In this document: positions 1 to 8,818 of the stretch, in pieces | Layout: every line of letters begins with the position of its first letter | How positions within the stretch are numbered: position 1 is the stretch's first letter | Assembly: GCA_963976695.1 (NCBI GenBank) | Contig: CAXBMB010000009.1 | Coordinates: 5,708-69,707, forward strand | Origin: CAXBMB01 sp963976695 | GTDB taxonomy: Bacteria > Pseudomonadota > Alphaproteobacteria > Kiloniellales > DSM-21159 | Direction: 5' to 3' | DNA length: 64,000 nt | The notes under the pieces: generated by a model | Seen by the model: the letters and a program-made list of their open reading frames with translations, nothing else | Database searches by the model: none | What the model was told of the DNA's origin: nothing | Program-made: the position numbers and the translations under genes

Positions 1-190
1 GGATCTTCGCCATGTTGTAGTTGCCAATGAACGAGGGGCACTGGCCTGCCGCATGCCAGGTGGAGCCGCTGGTCAGCTCGCCCTTTTCGATCAGCAACAC
101 ATCCTTCCAGCCTTCCTCGGCCAGGTGATAGGCAAGCCCGACGCCCATTATGCCGCCGCCGACGATCACAACTTTCGCATGCGACTGCAT
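1..190 (-). CDS. FAD-dependent oxidoreductase, DMGDH/sarcosine dehydrogenase type (N-terminus only)
   Basis: The first 63 residues are visible; the rest lies beyond the window edge. The start MQSHAKVVIVGGG continues into GIMGVGLAYHLAEEG, a GxGxxG dinucleotide-binding fold for FAD, followed by LIEKGELTSGSTWHAAGQ. The T-x-G-S-T-W-H-A-A-G stretch is typical of the dimethylglycine/sarcosine dehydrogenase family, in which the histidine region carries the flavin. Lying 25 bp downstream of the MttB homologue on the same strand, it likely acts with it in stepwise N-demethylation of a betaine-type compound. Family assignment is good; the substrate is inferred from the neighbour only. Confidence 0.8.
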   Translation of the reverse strand, partial: MQSHAKVVIVGGGIMGVGLAYHLAEEGWKDVLLIEKGELTSGSTWHAAGQCPSFIGNYNMAKI

Positions 191-215
191 GACGATTTCC
201 TTTCTCTTCCAGAAT

Positions 216-1769
216 TCACCAGGCGCCGTTGCCGGGGCACATGCGGGCCCTCGGCAGAATAATGTTGTAGGAGTCGCGTAGCCGCGCATCGACGTCGTCG
301 CTGATGTGGCGCGGGTAGTGATCGGCCAGCAGCGTGCGAACCCTCTCGCGCGCCACCTCGCGTGCGTCCCGCGCGCCGGCGTCCTCCCACGCGCTGATGC
401 TGCGGCGGTCGGCGATCGACGGGTAGAGGTAGTCGGTCTTCATCCGCGCGAAGGTCTGCGGATGTCCAAGATAATGCCCCACCCCCATTACCACGTCGCG
501 GATGACCTCGAAGCTGAGCGCATCCTCGCTGACTTCGATCCCCTTTACCGTGCGCAGCATCGCGCCCAGCAGGTCATTGTCCAGCACATAGCTTTCGAAC
601 GCGGTGCCCATCAGGCTGCCCTGCATCCCGGCGCATTCGTGGATCATCGTGGCGCCGGCGTGGGCTGCCAGCGAGATCGTGTAGCCCTTTTCCCCGCCGG
701 CCTGCATGTCTGGCAGTTTGCTGTCGGTCATGCCCGCCGGGACGGAGTTGGGAAGATCGTAGAACCCGGCCATCTGCGCGCAGGCCGCCGACAACAGCGC
801 CTGTTCGCCCGAACCGCCTGACATGGCGCCGGTGCGCAGGTCCGACACGAACGGCCAAGTGGCGAAGATGCCCCGGCAGTTGGGGTCGATGATGTTGCAC
901 AGGATGAGCCCGGCGAGCACCTCCGCACAGGCTTGCGCCACCGCGCCCGCCAGCGCCGCCGGCGCCGTCGCCCCGGCCTGTCCGGCCGAAACCAGAAGGA
1001 TCGGCATCCCGGCCAGAACCGCCGCCTCCAACGCAGCGCAGCTTTCGGTGGCAAAGCGCATCGGCGGCACCACGTGGCAACAGACGGCGGTGCAAAAGGG
1101 CCGCTCGCGGAGCTTGCTCTGGCCGCCGGCGACCAGTTCCAGCATCGGCTGCACGGCGCGCACGCTGTCGCCGTCGGTATAGCTGACGGCGATCGACTTC
1201 TTGGTGCCCGAGAGGCAGGCGTAGGTGGTGTTGATGTCGAGATCGAGGATCGTTTCGGCGTCGCGCGCCACCACCGAACGGTGATACCAGTGGATGTTGT
1301 CGAGCTGGTCGACCAGCCGAGCGATGTCATAGAGATCGGCCATCGTGCTTTCGCGGTACGTGCCGGCGTTGAAATCCATGATGGTTGGGGCGGCGCCGCC
1401 GGTACCGGTGTGGACGCGCTTGCCGCCGATCTCCAGATCGTGGATCGGATCGATGCCGTGCAGGGTGAACTTGCGGCGCGTGCGGGAGAGTACGTCCTCG
1501 ACCAGCGCGCGCGGGAACCGCAAGCGGCCGTCCCCGTCGACCCAGCACCCTGCTTCGACCGCGCGTCGCTCCAGACTTGGCGTGACCTGCGAAAGTCCCA
1601 AATCTTCGAGAAGCCGCAGAACGAGTTGGTGGACACGCTCCATCTCGGGCCGGGTCAGCGGATGATACAGCCCCCCGACCATGCCAGGCGTGATCGGCGG
1701 AAGCGCGGGCGTCGCCTCGGCGCCGCCGCGCCCCCGGCGGCCGGGTCGGCGAAGGGAGAGATCGGACAT
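216..1769 (-). CDS. Trimethylamine methyltransferase (MttB) family protein, non-pyrrolysine type
   Basis: A 517-residue MttB-superfamily protein. These enzymes move a methyl group from a quaternary amine to a cognate corrinoid protein. Visible family features include the N-terminal LTRPEMERVHQLVLRLLEDLGL region, FTLHGIDP, the G-G-A-A-P barrel start near residue 125 and the glycine-rich GEKGYTISLAAHAGATMIHE region near 375. There is no in-frame amber codon, so it belongs with the glycine betaine/proline betaine-type members rather than true pyrrolysine MttB. No corrinoid protein gene is in view, though it could lie beyond position 1. It probably forms an operon with the FAD oxidoreductase below it, and the LysR gene above may control it. 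The ATG is preceded by a GGGGA-type ribosome site. Confidence 0.88.
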   Translation of the reverse strand: MSDLSLRRPGRRGRGGAEATPALPPITPGMVGGLYHPLTRPEMERVHQLVLRLLEDLGLSQVTPSLERRAVEAGCWVDGDGRLRFPRALVEDVLSRTRRKFTLHGIDPIHDLEIGGKRVHTGTGGAAPTIMDFNAGTYRESTMADLYDIARLVDQLDNIHWYHRSVVARDAETILDLDINTTYACLSGTKKSIAVSYTDGDSVRAVQPMLELVAGGQSKLRERPFCTAVCCHVVPPMRFATESCAALEAAVLAGMPILLVSAGQAGATAPAALAGAVAQACAEVLAGLILCNIIDPNCRGIFATWPFVSDLRTGAMSGGSGEQALLSAACAQMAGFYDLPNSVPAGMTDSKLPDMQAGGEKGYTISLAAHAGATMIHECAGMQGSLMGTAFESYVLDNDLLGAMLRTVKGIEVSEDALSFEVIRDVVMGVGHYLGHPQTFARMKTDYLYPSIADRRSISAWEDAGARDAREVARERVRTLLADHYPRHISDDVDARLRDSYNIILPRARMCPGNGAW

Positions 1770-1863
1770 GGGCGGTCCCCTGGAAGGTTTTATCCGAGCC
1801 CATTTGAAGCGGATCGACGGCGCGCTTCAAACGATCAATTCGAATGCATTGCATTCCCTGACG

Positions 1864-2802
1864 TTATGCCAAATGCGGTTCTTCGGCTACTTCCCCCCTG
1901 ATCCACCGCAGAAAATCGATGTTCGCCGGAACATGCGCGACCTTTTCCAATGTGCTGACGTAATAGCCCTCTGGTGTTTCCAAGCTCTTGTCGATCGGGC
2001 AGATCAGCCGCCCGTCGGCGCGCATTGCGTCGGTGATGTAGCTCCAGCCCAGCGCCACGCCGCGCCCGGCTTCGGCGGCTTGAAGGATCATCGGATAGCT
2101 GTTCAGCCGCACGCCGCGCCGCACCGGCTGGCCCGTCACGCCTTGGGACGCCAGCCATACGCGCCAGTCGACGCCGCCCCAGATATTGCCGCCGCCGTCG
2201 AGATGCAGAAGTGTCTGGTCGAGCATGTCGGCCGGCGTGCGAAGCTCGGGATGGTGGCGCAGATAGTCGGGGCTGCAAACCGGATAGACCCGCTCTCCGA
2301 ACAGAAGATGCGCTCGCGCGCCCTCCCATTGTCCGCTGCCGTACAATATCGCCACATCCACTTCTTCCTGGCGAAGGTCCAGCTTCTGATCCGTGGCGAG
2401 AACCCTAAGATCAATGTCGGGATGCCGGGCGCTGAACCTCTCCAGCCGCGGCATTAGCCAGAAATAGGAAAAGGCGACCGACGCGGCGACGGTGATCTGG
2501 GGGGGCTCGGCGGCAGCCCGCAGTTCGGTGACGCACCCCTCGATCTCCGCCAGCCCGCGCGTCACCGATTCGAACAAGCGCCGCCCCTCGGTGGTCAGGT
2601 CGATCGCCCGGTGCAGACGCCTGAAGAGCGGCCGGCCGAGTTGATGCTCCAGCGCCTTGATCTGTCGGCTGACGGCGCTTTGCGTCAGGCACAATTCATC
2701 CGCCGCAAGCGTGAAGCTGCTTCGTCGGGCCACCACCTCGAAGGTCTGGAGCAACGACAAAGGCGGCATCCTGAGTTTCTTCAAACGGCCCTCCTTCGGC
2801 AT
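1864..2802 (-). CDS. LysR family transcriptional regulator (GcvA-like)
   Basis: About 312 residues from MPKEGRLKKLRMPPLSLLQTFE. The N-terminal winged helix shows AADELCLTQSAVSRQIKALEHQLGRPLFRR, and the effector domain begins near residue 95 (ITVAASVAFSYFWLMPRL). FSARHPDIDLRV and EEVDVAILYGSG are typical of the GcvA/AmpR subgroup. I chose 2802 because the frame further upstream encodes non-LysR sequence; a second ATG lies at 2769. It sits 94 bp upstream of the MttB gene on the same strand, so control of methylamine/betaine genes is likely but inferred. Confidence 0.9.
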   Translation of the reverse strand: MPKEGRLKKLRMPPLSLLQTFEVVARRSSFTLAADELCLTQSAVSRQIKALEHQLGRPLFRRLHRAIDLTTEGRRLFESVTRGLAEIEGCVTELRAAAEPPQITVAASVAFSYFWLMPRLERFSARHPDIDLRVLATDQKLDLRQEEVDVAILYGSGQWEGARAHLLFGERVYPVCSPDYLRHHPELRTPADMLDQTLLHLDGGGNIWGGVDWRVWLASQGVTGQPVRRGVRLNSYPMILQAAEAGRGVALGWSYITDAMRADGRLICPIDKSLETPEGYYVSTLEKVAHVPANIDFLRWIRGEVAEEPHLA

Positions 2803-3066
2803 GGCGCCTGCGCGCGCAGCAATCGGTAAATTCCGGGCCGGTTGAAAAGCGGCGATTGCCGCGCCTGTCCCGAAAAAATTGAGCGATTTCAGTCTGGTGT
2901 GATTCAGTCTGGGTGCGACGGCGAACGCAGGTCCCACTGGCTTGGACCAAGATCGCGCGCCCGGACTATGACCTGGACTATGGCCGATCCGCCGGGCGCT
3001 AAGCAAGCGATCTGACGGCGCGGGAATGGCGAAGATCGACCCGTTCCCACCTGCCGCAAACCTTCA

Positions 3067-3996
3067 TCAAGTGACATCGATTTTCGGCGGGGTTTGTTTT
3101 GCCAGGTTGTCTTCGTGTTGGTCGCAGCAGCCAAGAAGCCAGCCCTTGAAATCGATCGCGGCTTGCGACAGCTGTGAGTCTTTGGGAACAATGAGATGGT
3201 ACGCGAATGATGTATCAAAATGCCGGGCAAAAGGGTTAATAAGCGTTCCGCTTTGCAGCTCGCTTTCGACCAGCCAGCTGGTAAAGAGCGAGACCCCCAG
3301 CCCGTTCATCGTCGAGCTAAGCTGGAAGTGCCGATCTTCCAGCATCATCTGCGGCTGGGAGGAAGATAGCGCCAGGCCGTTGTTGCTAAACCATTCGGCC
3401 CACATCCGTTCGTCGTCAACATGCAGCAATGTGCAATTTTCAAGGTCGGAAGGCGCGGCGATGGGATGCTCGACGCGAAACTGCGGGCTGCAGACGACCA
3501 CCAGTTTTTCCGACCAGAGTCGCCGGACGTCGAAATTTTTCCAGTCGCCCCGACCCCATTGAATGCCCAGATCGGCAAAGCTTTCCGGCTGATCGAGCTT
3601 GGCGTAGGTGTTGTTGTGATTCTGGACCGTCAGCTGCAATCCGGGATGGGTGTCCCGAAGATCGCCAAGCCGGGAAGACAGCCAGCGGGTCGCAAACATC
3701 GACAGCAGGGCAACCTTCACCGAGTCAGTTTTACGGACGACTTTTTCAAGCCCGGTCTGGATGGTGGCCAGTCCGCGTTCCACGTGCCGGGCAAGGACGG
3801 CGCCGTCCTCGGTCAGTTCCAGTCCAGTGGGGGTTCTTTTGAAAAGCGCAACACGAAGATCGGCTTCCAATTTTTTAATATGATAGCTGACGGAGCTTTG
3901 GCTGGTATTCAGCAATCGCGCCACATTCGTGACGTTCTTGACCCGGGCAACGGCTTCAAACACCTGAATTGATTTGATGTTTCTGATCTGTTGCAA
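3067..3996 (-). CDS. LysR family transcriptional regulator
   Basis: A 309-residue LysR regulator. The helix-turn-helix is NVTNVARLLNTSQSSVSYHIKKLEADL, with a GcvA-like effector-binding domain after about residue 90 (VALLSMFATRWLSSRLGDL). It is divergent from the ABC transporter/acyl-CoA operon starting at 4144. The 147 bp between them hold a 15 bp palindrome of the T-N11-A type, so this protein is the probable activator of that operon. Base composition here (long A/T runs near 3070-3130 and 4040-4075) is less GC-rich than the flanks. Confidence 0.9.
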   Translation of the reverse strand: MQQIRNIKSIQVFEAVARVKNVTNVARLLNTSQSSVSYHIKKLEADLRVALFKRTPTGLELTEDGAVLARHVERGLATIQTGLEKVVRKTDSVKVALLSMFATRWLSSRLGDLRDTHPGLQLTVQNHNNTYAKLDQPESFADLGIQWGRGDWKNFDVRRLWSEKLVVVCSPQFRVEHPIAAPSDLENCTLLHVDDERMWAEWFSNNGLALSSSQPQMMLEDRHFQLSSTMNGLGVSLFTSWLVESELQSGTLINPFARHFDTSFAYHLIVPKDSQLSQAAIDFKGWLLGCCDQHEDNLAKQTPPKIDVT

Positions 3997-4038
3997 GTCA
4001 GGCCCTCGCCGTTTGAAATAGCGCCAGCGTCGAGTATC

Positions 4039-4053
4039 ATCTAATTATTAGAT
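4039..4053. promoter_or_regulatory. Candidate LysR operator (15 bp palindrome)
   Basis: ATCTAATTATTAGAT is a perfect palindrome around a central T, in the divergent region between the LysR gene (start 3996) and the ABC transporter operon (start 4144). It contains the T-N11-A pattern of LysR sites. Its use as the operator is inferred from position. Confidence 0.55.
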
Positions 4054-4143
4054 AGGTAGCAAGAATATTTGAATTTTCCGCTGCGCGCGCCGGCTTGTAG
4101 GCTTTACCCAACTCGCAAACTAAATGCGAGATGGGAGGAAGAT

Positions 4144-4911
4144 ATGACAACCGCAGTTCTGCAGGTTGATAGGCTTTGCAAGTCATTTGGCGGCGTTCAT
4201 GCGATACGCGATCTGTCGTTCACGGTGAACCCGGGCGAGGTTTTGGGCCTTATCGGCCCGAACGGCTCCGGGAAGTCGACAACCGTGAATGCCTTGGCGG
4301 GGGTGTTTCCCGCGACGTCGGGCGACATCGTTCTGGCCGGCGCGCATGTCCAGAACCTGCCCGAATATGAGCGGGTTGCGCTCGGGTTGGCCCGCACCTT
4401 TCAGACCGCCAGCATCTTCCCCGAATTCACCGTGCGCCAGCAGGTAACGCTTGGCGGCAACGTGACGCTAAAATCCCATCCGCTGTCCTCTGTTTTCGGC
4501 GTCGGAACCCACAAGGGCGAGGCCGAAACTGTCGTCGCTCGGGTGGACGAAATTCTTGAAATCGCCGGATTGCTGGCTGTCGCCGACGCCAAGGTCAACA
4601 CCATGTCCTCGGCGCAGCAACGGTTCTTGATGATTGCCACGGCGTTGGCGGCGGAGCCGCGGATCATTCTGCTGGATGAACCAGCGGCGGGACTGGTTTC
4701 GCACGAGCGCGAGACTCTGGGCGCTTTGATCAAGACGATCCGCGACCGGGGCACAGCGGTGCTGGTGATCGAACATCATATGGCGCTGATCATGGAGGTC
4801 TGCGACCGCATCGTGGTGCTCAATTTCGGTTCAAAGATTTGCGAAGGCACGCCGTCGGAAATTCGTAACAACCAGGCGGTGATCGACGCCTACCTTGGCG
4901 AGGCCGCCTAG
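4144..4911 (+). CDS. livG: Branched-chain-type ABC transporter ATP-binding protein (LivG-like)
   Basis: About 255 residues from MTTAVLQVDRLCKSFGG, with a GGGAGGA ribosome site just upstream. Walker A is GPNGSGKST, Walker B is IILLDEPAAGL, and the H-loop is VIEHHMALIMEVCDRIVVLNFG. The LARTFQ segment after the Q-loop is characteristic of LivG. The ABC signature is atypical: MSSAQQRFLMIA replaces the usual LSGGQQR, so the canonical LSGGQ is lost. It is the first gene of the operon and overlaps livF end to start. Substrates of this family include amino acids, urea, amides and aromatic or short-chain acids; the CoA genes downstream favour an organic acid. Confidence 0.9.
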   Translation: MTTAVLQVDRLCKSFGGVHAIRDLSFTVNPGEVLGLIGPNGSGKSTTVNALAGVFPATSGDIVLAGAHVQNLPEYERVALGLARTFQTASIFPEFTVRQQVTLGGNVTLKSHPLSSVFGVGTHKGEAETVVARVDEILEIAGLLAVADAKVNTMSSAQQRFLMIATALAAEPRIILLDEPAAGLVSHERETLGALIKTIRDRGTAVLVIEHHMALIMEVCDRIVVLNFGSKICEGTPSEIRNNQAVIDAYLGEAA

Positions 4912-5613
4912 ATGTTGAAAGTACGCGATCTGAAGGTCTGCTACGGTTCGATCGAGGTGATCCACGGGATCAGCCTTGAGGTGGGGGAAGGCGAATGTGT
5001 GGCCCTGATCGGGGCAAACGGCGCCGGTAAATCCTCGACCCTCAAGGCGATCTGCGGCCTGGTGCCTGCCGCAAGCGGCAAGATCAGTCTGTACGACAAG
5101 GACATCACGAACCAAAGCGGGCACGCCATCGTACGCGCGGGGATCACCATGTGCCCGGAGGGCCGCCAGGTGTTCCCGCAGATGACTGTGCTGCAAAACC
5201 TGCGGATGGGCGCCTATGTGCGCCGGGATGCCGACCAGGCGCAGGATGTCGAAGAGATGATGGACATGTTCCCGATCCTGCGGAGCCGGGCGTCACAGGC
5301 GGCCGGCACCCTGTCGGGCGGCGAGCAGGAAATGCTGGCAATCGGCCGGGCGCTGATGGCGCGACCCAAGCTTTGCATTTTCGACGAACCTTCATTGGGG
5401 CTGGCGCCCAAGATCGTGGCGGAAGTTGGTCAGACCATCGCCCGCATCAAAAAGATGGGGAAAACCATTCTATTGGTCGAACAGAACTCGCTGATGGCGC
5501 TGCGCCTGGCTGACCGCGCCTATCTGTTCGAAGCCGGTGAAATCGTTCTGCAGGGAACGGGCGAAGAGTTGCAATCACACCCTGAAGTCGCAAAGGCATA
5601 TCTGGGCAACTGA
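4912..5613 (+). CDS. livF: Branched-chain-type ABC transporter ATP-binding protein (LivF-like)
   Basis: A 233-residue ATPase that starts at the base after the livG stop. Walker A is GANGAGKSS, the signature is LSGGEQEMLAIGRALM and Walker B is LCIFDEPSLGLAPK; the CPEGRQVFPQMTVLQNL and VEQNSLMAL segments are hallmarks of LivF. It pairs with LivG to power the permeases encoded at 7003-8816. Unlike its partner it keeps a normal signature motif, so at least one composite ATP site of the heterodimer would be degenerate. Confidence 0.93.
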   Translation: MLKVRDLKVCYGSIEVIHGISLEVGEGECVALIGANGAGKSSTLKAICGLVPAASGKISLYDKDITNQSGHAIVRAGITMCPEGRQVFPQMTVLQNLRMGAYVRRDADQAQDVEEMMDMFPILRSRASQAAGTLSGGEQEMLAIGRALMARPKLCIFDEPSLGLAPKIVAEVGQTIARIKKMGKTILLVEQNSLMALRLADRAYLFEAGEIVLQGTGEELQSHPEVAKAYLGN

Positions 5614-5669
5614 ACGGCGAGAACAGTCTCGCTAACCAGGGGGTAAATTCAAAAATGGGAGGAATGAAC

Positions 5670-6887
5670 ATGAAGCCGGGGTTTTTCAAACTCACAACAG
5701 CGGCGGTGGCGGCTTTGGCGCTGTCCGGTACGGCACTGCTGGCCGAAGAAAAGACGCTCGACATCGGGGTCAGCGATGCGCTGACCGGCGGCGCCGCGGT
5801 CTATGGTTTGCCACAGGCCAACGCGGTAAAATTGGCGGCGGAAGAGATTAATGCGACGGGTGGCGTGCGGGTTGGCGACGATACCTACAAATTGAACGTC
5901 ATCGCCTATGACGACAAGGCCAATCCGACCGAGGCTTCGAACTCGGTTCGCAAGCTTCTGGACCGCGACGGCGTGAAATACATCCTCGGCTTCTGCTGTT
6001 CGGGCGCCACCGGCGCCGTTGCCTCGTTCATCAAAACCGAGGATGCGGTGATGCTGGTCGGGAACGCCGCCGAGCGCTCGATCACCACCCGCGAAATTCC
6101 CAACTTGGTGCGAACCCGCCCGCCGGCGGATTACACGGGCGCGGCGGCCGGAAACTTCGTTGCCGCGAAGGGCCACAAGCGGGTGGCCGTGCTGGGGGCG
6201 TTGGAGGTGTCGTTCTACGCCAGCTATGTCGATGCGTTTGAAAAACAGCTGAACGCCGCCGGGGGGGAAATCATCACGCGCGAGCTTTTTGCCCTGAAAG
6301 ACCGCGATATGACCCCACAGCTGACCAAGATCCGGGGGATGAATCCCGACGCGATTCTGGTTGTTGGCTATGTTGAGCCGGCGGCCTTCATCTATCGCCA
6401 GTCGGTCGAATTGGGCATCGACGTGCCGCGCTACGGCTTTACCAGCGGCAGCGAAGAACAGTTCCTGCGGGTGGCGACCCCCGCGCAGATGGAAGGCGTT
6501 TGGGACCTGCGCCCGACGGAGCTGACGCTGCTGTCGGCAAGCGCCAACGGCATCGCCTATTACAAGAACTATTCCGAGAAATTCGGCATCTCGCCGTCGC
6601 CCAGCTCGCCCTACGCCTACGATCAGACCTATGCGTTGAAGGATGCTTTGGAAGCGGCCGGAACCGTGGAGGATACCCAGGCCGTGGCCGCGGCGCTGCG
6701 CGAACTGGCCGTTCCGGACGAGGTGGTGATGCAGTATCTGCCGGTCGACAACAAGATGTTTGACCCGAACGGCCAAGCTTATACGTCCAACGGGGCGTTC
6801 CAGTGGCAAAGCGGAAGCTGGGTCTTTGTACAGGACCTGCCGTCGGATCCGGCTGCCTATTCGGCCTTCCTGAGCACGCTTGATTGA
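5670..6887 (+). CDS. Branched-chain-type ABC transporter periplasmic substrate-binding protein
   Basis: About 405 residues from MKPGFFKLTTAAVAALALSGTALLAEE, a clear secretion signal. ATG codons at 5655, 5664 and 5670 are in frame; GGGAGGA at 5657-5663 fits 5670 best. The body is a type I periplasmic fold (LivJ/peripla_BP_6): LDIGVSDALTGGAAVYGLPQ, AANEIN-like AAEEINATGG, and VIAYDDKANPTEASNSVRKLL. It delivers the ligand to the LivH/LivM channel. It lies between the ATPase genes and the permease genes and is followed by a hairpin that may hold the downstream genes at lower expression. Confidence 0.9.
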   Translation: MKPGFFKLTTAAVAALALSGTALLAEEKTLDIGVSDALTGGAAVYGLPQANAVKLAAEEINATGGVRVGDDTYKLNVIAYDDKANPTEASNSVRKLLDRDGVKYILGFCCSGATGAVASFIKTEDAVMLVGNAAERSITTREIPNLVRTRPPADYTGAAAGNFVAAKGHKRVAVLGALEVSFYASYVDAFEKQLNAAGGEIITRELFALKDRDMTPQLTKIRGMNPDAILVVGYVEPAAFIYRQSVELGIDVPRYGFTSGSEEQFLRVATPAQMEGVWDLRPTELTLLSASANGIAYYKNYSEKFGISPSPSSPYAYDQTYALKDALEAAGTVEDTQAVAAALRELAVPDEVVMQYLPVDNKMFDPNGQAYTSNGAFQWQSGSWVFVQDLPSDPAAYSAFLSTLD

Positions 6888-6899
6888 GCGCGCCTGACG

Positions 6900-6931
6900 G
6901 GCGGCGCGGCAGCTGTCGCGCCGCCGCTTTT
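6900..6931 (+). terminator. Intra-operon hairpin (attenuating terminator)
   Basis: A 9 bp perfect stem, GGCGGCGCG (6900-6908) and CGCGCCGCC (6917-6925), with an 8-base loop, followed by GCTTTTC. It lies 12 bp after the binding-protein stop and before livH. Such partial terminators are common after binding-protein genes and give an excess of binding protein over permease. Confidence 0.6.
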
Positions 6932-7002
6932 CGCGTCTTTCGCCGCATGGCATTTCGACAGGCCGGCGGCATTGAGTGACGTTGGTAGTGAGACCTAACA
7001 CG

Positions 7003-7863
7003 ATGATCGAGTTCATTCAGCAGATAATAAACGGGGTTGCGATTGGGGGCGTCTACGTTCTGATCGCCCTGGGTCTGACCACCGTGTTCGGGATTCTGGG
7101 CATCGCCCATTTCGCTCATGGCTCCGTGTCGATGTTCGGCGGCTACCTGACGTTTTTCCTGGTGGTAACACAGGGATTGCCGCTTTTGGCCGCCATCTTG
7201 ATCGCCCTTGCTGTTGGTCTGCTGCTGGGCATCGTGATCGAATTCCTCGCCTACCGACCCGTTCGAAAGGCCAATCACATCAACGCGTTCATTGTGGCCT
7301 TGGGGTTAACGATGATGGTCGAAGGCCTGAACCTGCAGTTGTTCGGCGCGGAACAGGTGGTTATCCCCACCCAGTTCAACCGCGTCTTTAATATCGGCGG
7401 CGTTACCATTCCCGAACTGCGGCTCTACGTCATACTCTCCGCCGCCCTGCTGATCATCGCCATGACGCTCTTTGTTGAGCGCACCAAGACCGGCCAGGCC
7501 ATTCGCGCCGTGGCGCAAAATCGCGACGCGGCCATCCTGATGGGGGTCAACGTCAAAACCATTCCGCTTGTCGTTTTCTCGATCTCCACCGCGCTTGGCG
7601 TGGCGGCCGGGATCATGGTGGGCTCGCTGTTCGCCATCGCCCCGGGGATTGGCGAAGGGCTGGTGATCAAGGGGTTTGCCGTGCTGATTTTGGGCGGGCT
7701 TGGATCAATCCCCGGCGCCGTCGTGGGCGGCGTGGTGCTTGGCATCACCGAGGCGCTGGCCGCCGGGTTCATCTCGTCGGCCTACAAGGACGTGATCGCT
7801 TTTGTCGTGATGATCGTCGTGCTGCTGGTGCGGCCGCAGGGTTTGATGGGGAAATCCTTATGA
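7003..7863 (+). CDS. livH: Branched-chain-type ABC transporter permease (LivH-like)
   Basis: 286 residues from MIEFIQQIINGVAIGGVYVLIALGLTTVFGILGIAHFAHG, the conserved LivH N-terminus. An in-frame ATG at 6976 would add nine residues not seen in the family. Eight or so membrane helices are apparent. The EAA-like loop RTKTGQAIRAVAQNRDAAILMGVNV contacts the ATPases. The C-terminal GGLGSIPGAVVGGVVLGITEAL segment is also conserved. The last codons overlap the livM start by four bases (ATGA), indicating translational coupling. Confidence 0.93.
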   Translation: MIEFIQQIINGVAIGGVYVLIALGLTTVFGILGIAHFAHGSVSMFGGYLTFFLVVTQGLPLLAAILIALAVGLLLGIVIEFLAYRPVRKANHINAFIVALGLTMMVEGLNLQLFGAEQVVIPTQFNRVFNIGGVTIPELRLYVILSAALLIIAMTLFVERTKTGQAIRAVAQNRDAAILMGVNVKTIPLVVFSISTALGVAAGIMVGSLFAIAPGIGEGLVIKGFAVLILGGLGSIPGAVVGGVVLGITEALAAGFISSAYKDVIAFVVMIVVLLVRPQGLMGKSL

Positions 7864-8816
7864 AGATCACCGCTAAACACATCTTCTATGGGGCGGCTCT
7901 GATCTTCTTCATCGCGCTGCCGCAGTTGATCACCGTCAAGTATTACCTGCACCTCAGCATCCTGGCGCTGGTCTGGGTGATCGCCGCGCAGGGCCAGAAC
8001 CTGATCCAAGGCTACACCGGTTACGTCTCGATCGTGCAGGCCGGGTTCATGGGAATCGGGGCATACAGCACGGCGCTGATGGGGATGAACTTCAATCTGC
8101 CGGTGTGGATGACCATCATGCTCGCACCGGTGGCGACCGCAGTTTTCGCTCTGGCGGCCGGCTATCCCAGCCTTCGGGTCAAGGGGCACTATTTCGCCAT
8201 CGTGACCCTCGCCTTTAACATGGTGATCTTCATCGTTTTGCTGAACTTCACCGGTCTGACCAATGGCGAGGCCGGCCTCACCGCCATCCCGAAGCCGGGC
8301 GGCGGGGCCGAGGGGCTGATCAATTTCCAAGATCGACAGGTCTACTACTACTTTGTGCTGCTGGTCACGATTTTGATGACGGTCGTCGCGGCGTTGATTG
8401 TACGCTCGCGCATTGGCCAGACGTTGGTGGCTATCCGCCAAAATGAAGAACTGGTGGGCGCGGTTGGCATTGCCGCCTGGAAATACAAGCTGTTCGCCTT
8501 TGTCGCCTCGGCAATGTTCGCGGGTCTGGCCGGCGCGCTCTATGCTCACTATCAAAGTTTCATCAACCCTGAAATTTTTGGCGTTGCCCAGTCGCTGGAC
8601 GCAATCCTGGCGGTGATCATAGGCGGCTCCGGGACCATTCCGGGACCGGTAATCGGGGCGTTCTTCGTGGTGTTCTTGCCGGAATACCTACGCTTTGCCG
8701 ACAGCTTCCGTCTGATTCTCTACGGCTTGATCCTTGTGCTGGCCACGATCTTCATGCCGCGCGGTGTCGTCGGGGTTGTCAGTGACCTTTGGACCAAAGT
8801 GGTGCGGCGGGGCTGA
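7860..8816 (+). CDS. livM: Branched-chain-type ABC transporter permease (LivM-like)
   Basis: A 318-residue inner-membrane protein. LIQGYTGYVSIVQAGFMGIGAYSTALMG is the LivM hallmark, and RSRIGQTLVAIRQNEELVGAVGI is the ATPase-contacting loop. IGGSGTIPGPVIGAFFVVFLPEYLR is the conserved C-terminal helix pair. It completes the importer, which therefore has all five expected parts in one operon. The stop is two bases before the ATG of the acyl-CoA dehydrogenase, so transport and catabolic genes are probably co-transcribed. Confidence 0.93.
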   Translation: MKITAKHIFYGAALIFFIALPQLITVKYYLHLSILALVWVIAAQGQNLIQGYTGYVSIVQAGFMGIGAYSTALMGMNFNLPVWMTIMLAPVATAVFALAAGYPSLRVKGHYFAIVTLAFNMVIFIVLLNFTGLTNGEAGLTAIPKPGGGAEGLINFQDRQVYYYFVLLVTILMTVVAALIVRSRIGQTLVAIRQNEELVGAVGIAAWKYKLFAFVASAMFAGLAGALYAHYQSFINPEIFGVAQSLDAILAVIIGGSGTIPGPVIGAFFVVFLPEYLRFADSFRLILYGLILVLATIFMPRGVVGVVSDLWTKVVRRG

Positions 8817-8818
8817 AA

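Noticed and set aside
5649..7016. Long minus-strand open frame opposite the binding-protein gene
   Set aside because: It is antisense to a clear periplasmic-binding protein, has no ribosome site or family motif, and arises from GC-biased third codon positions.
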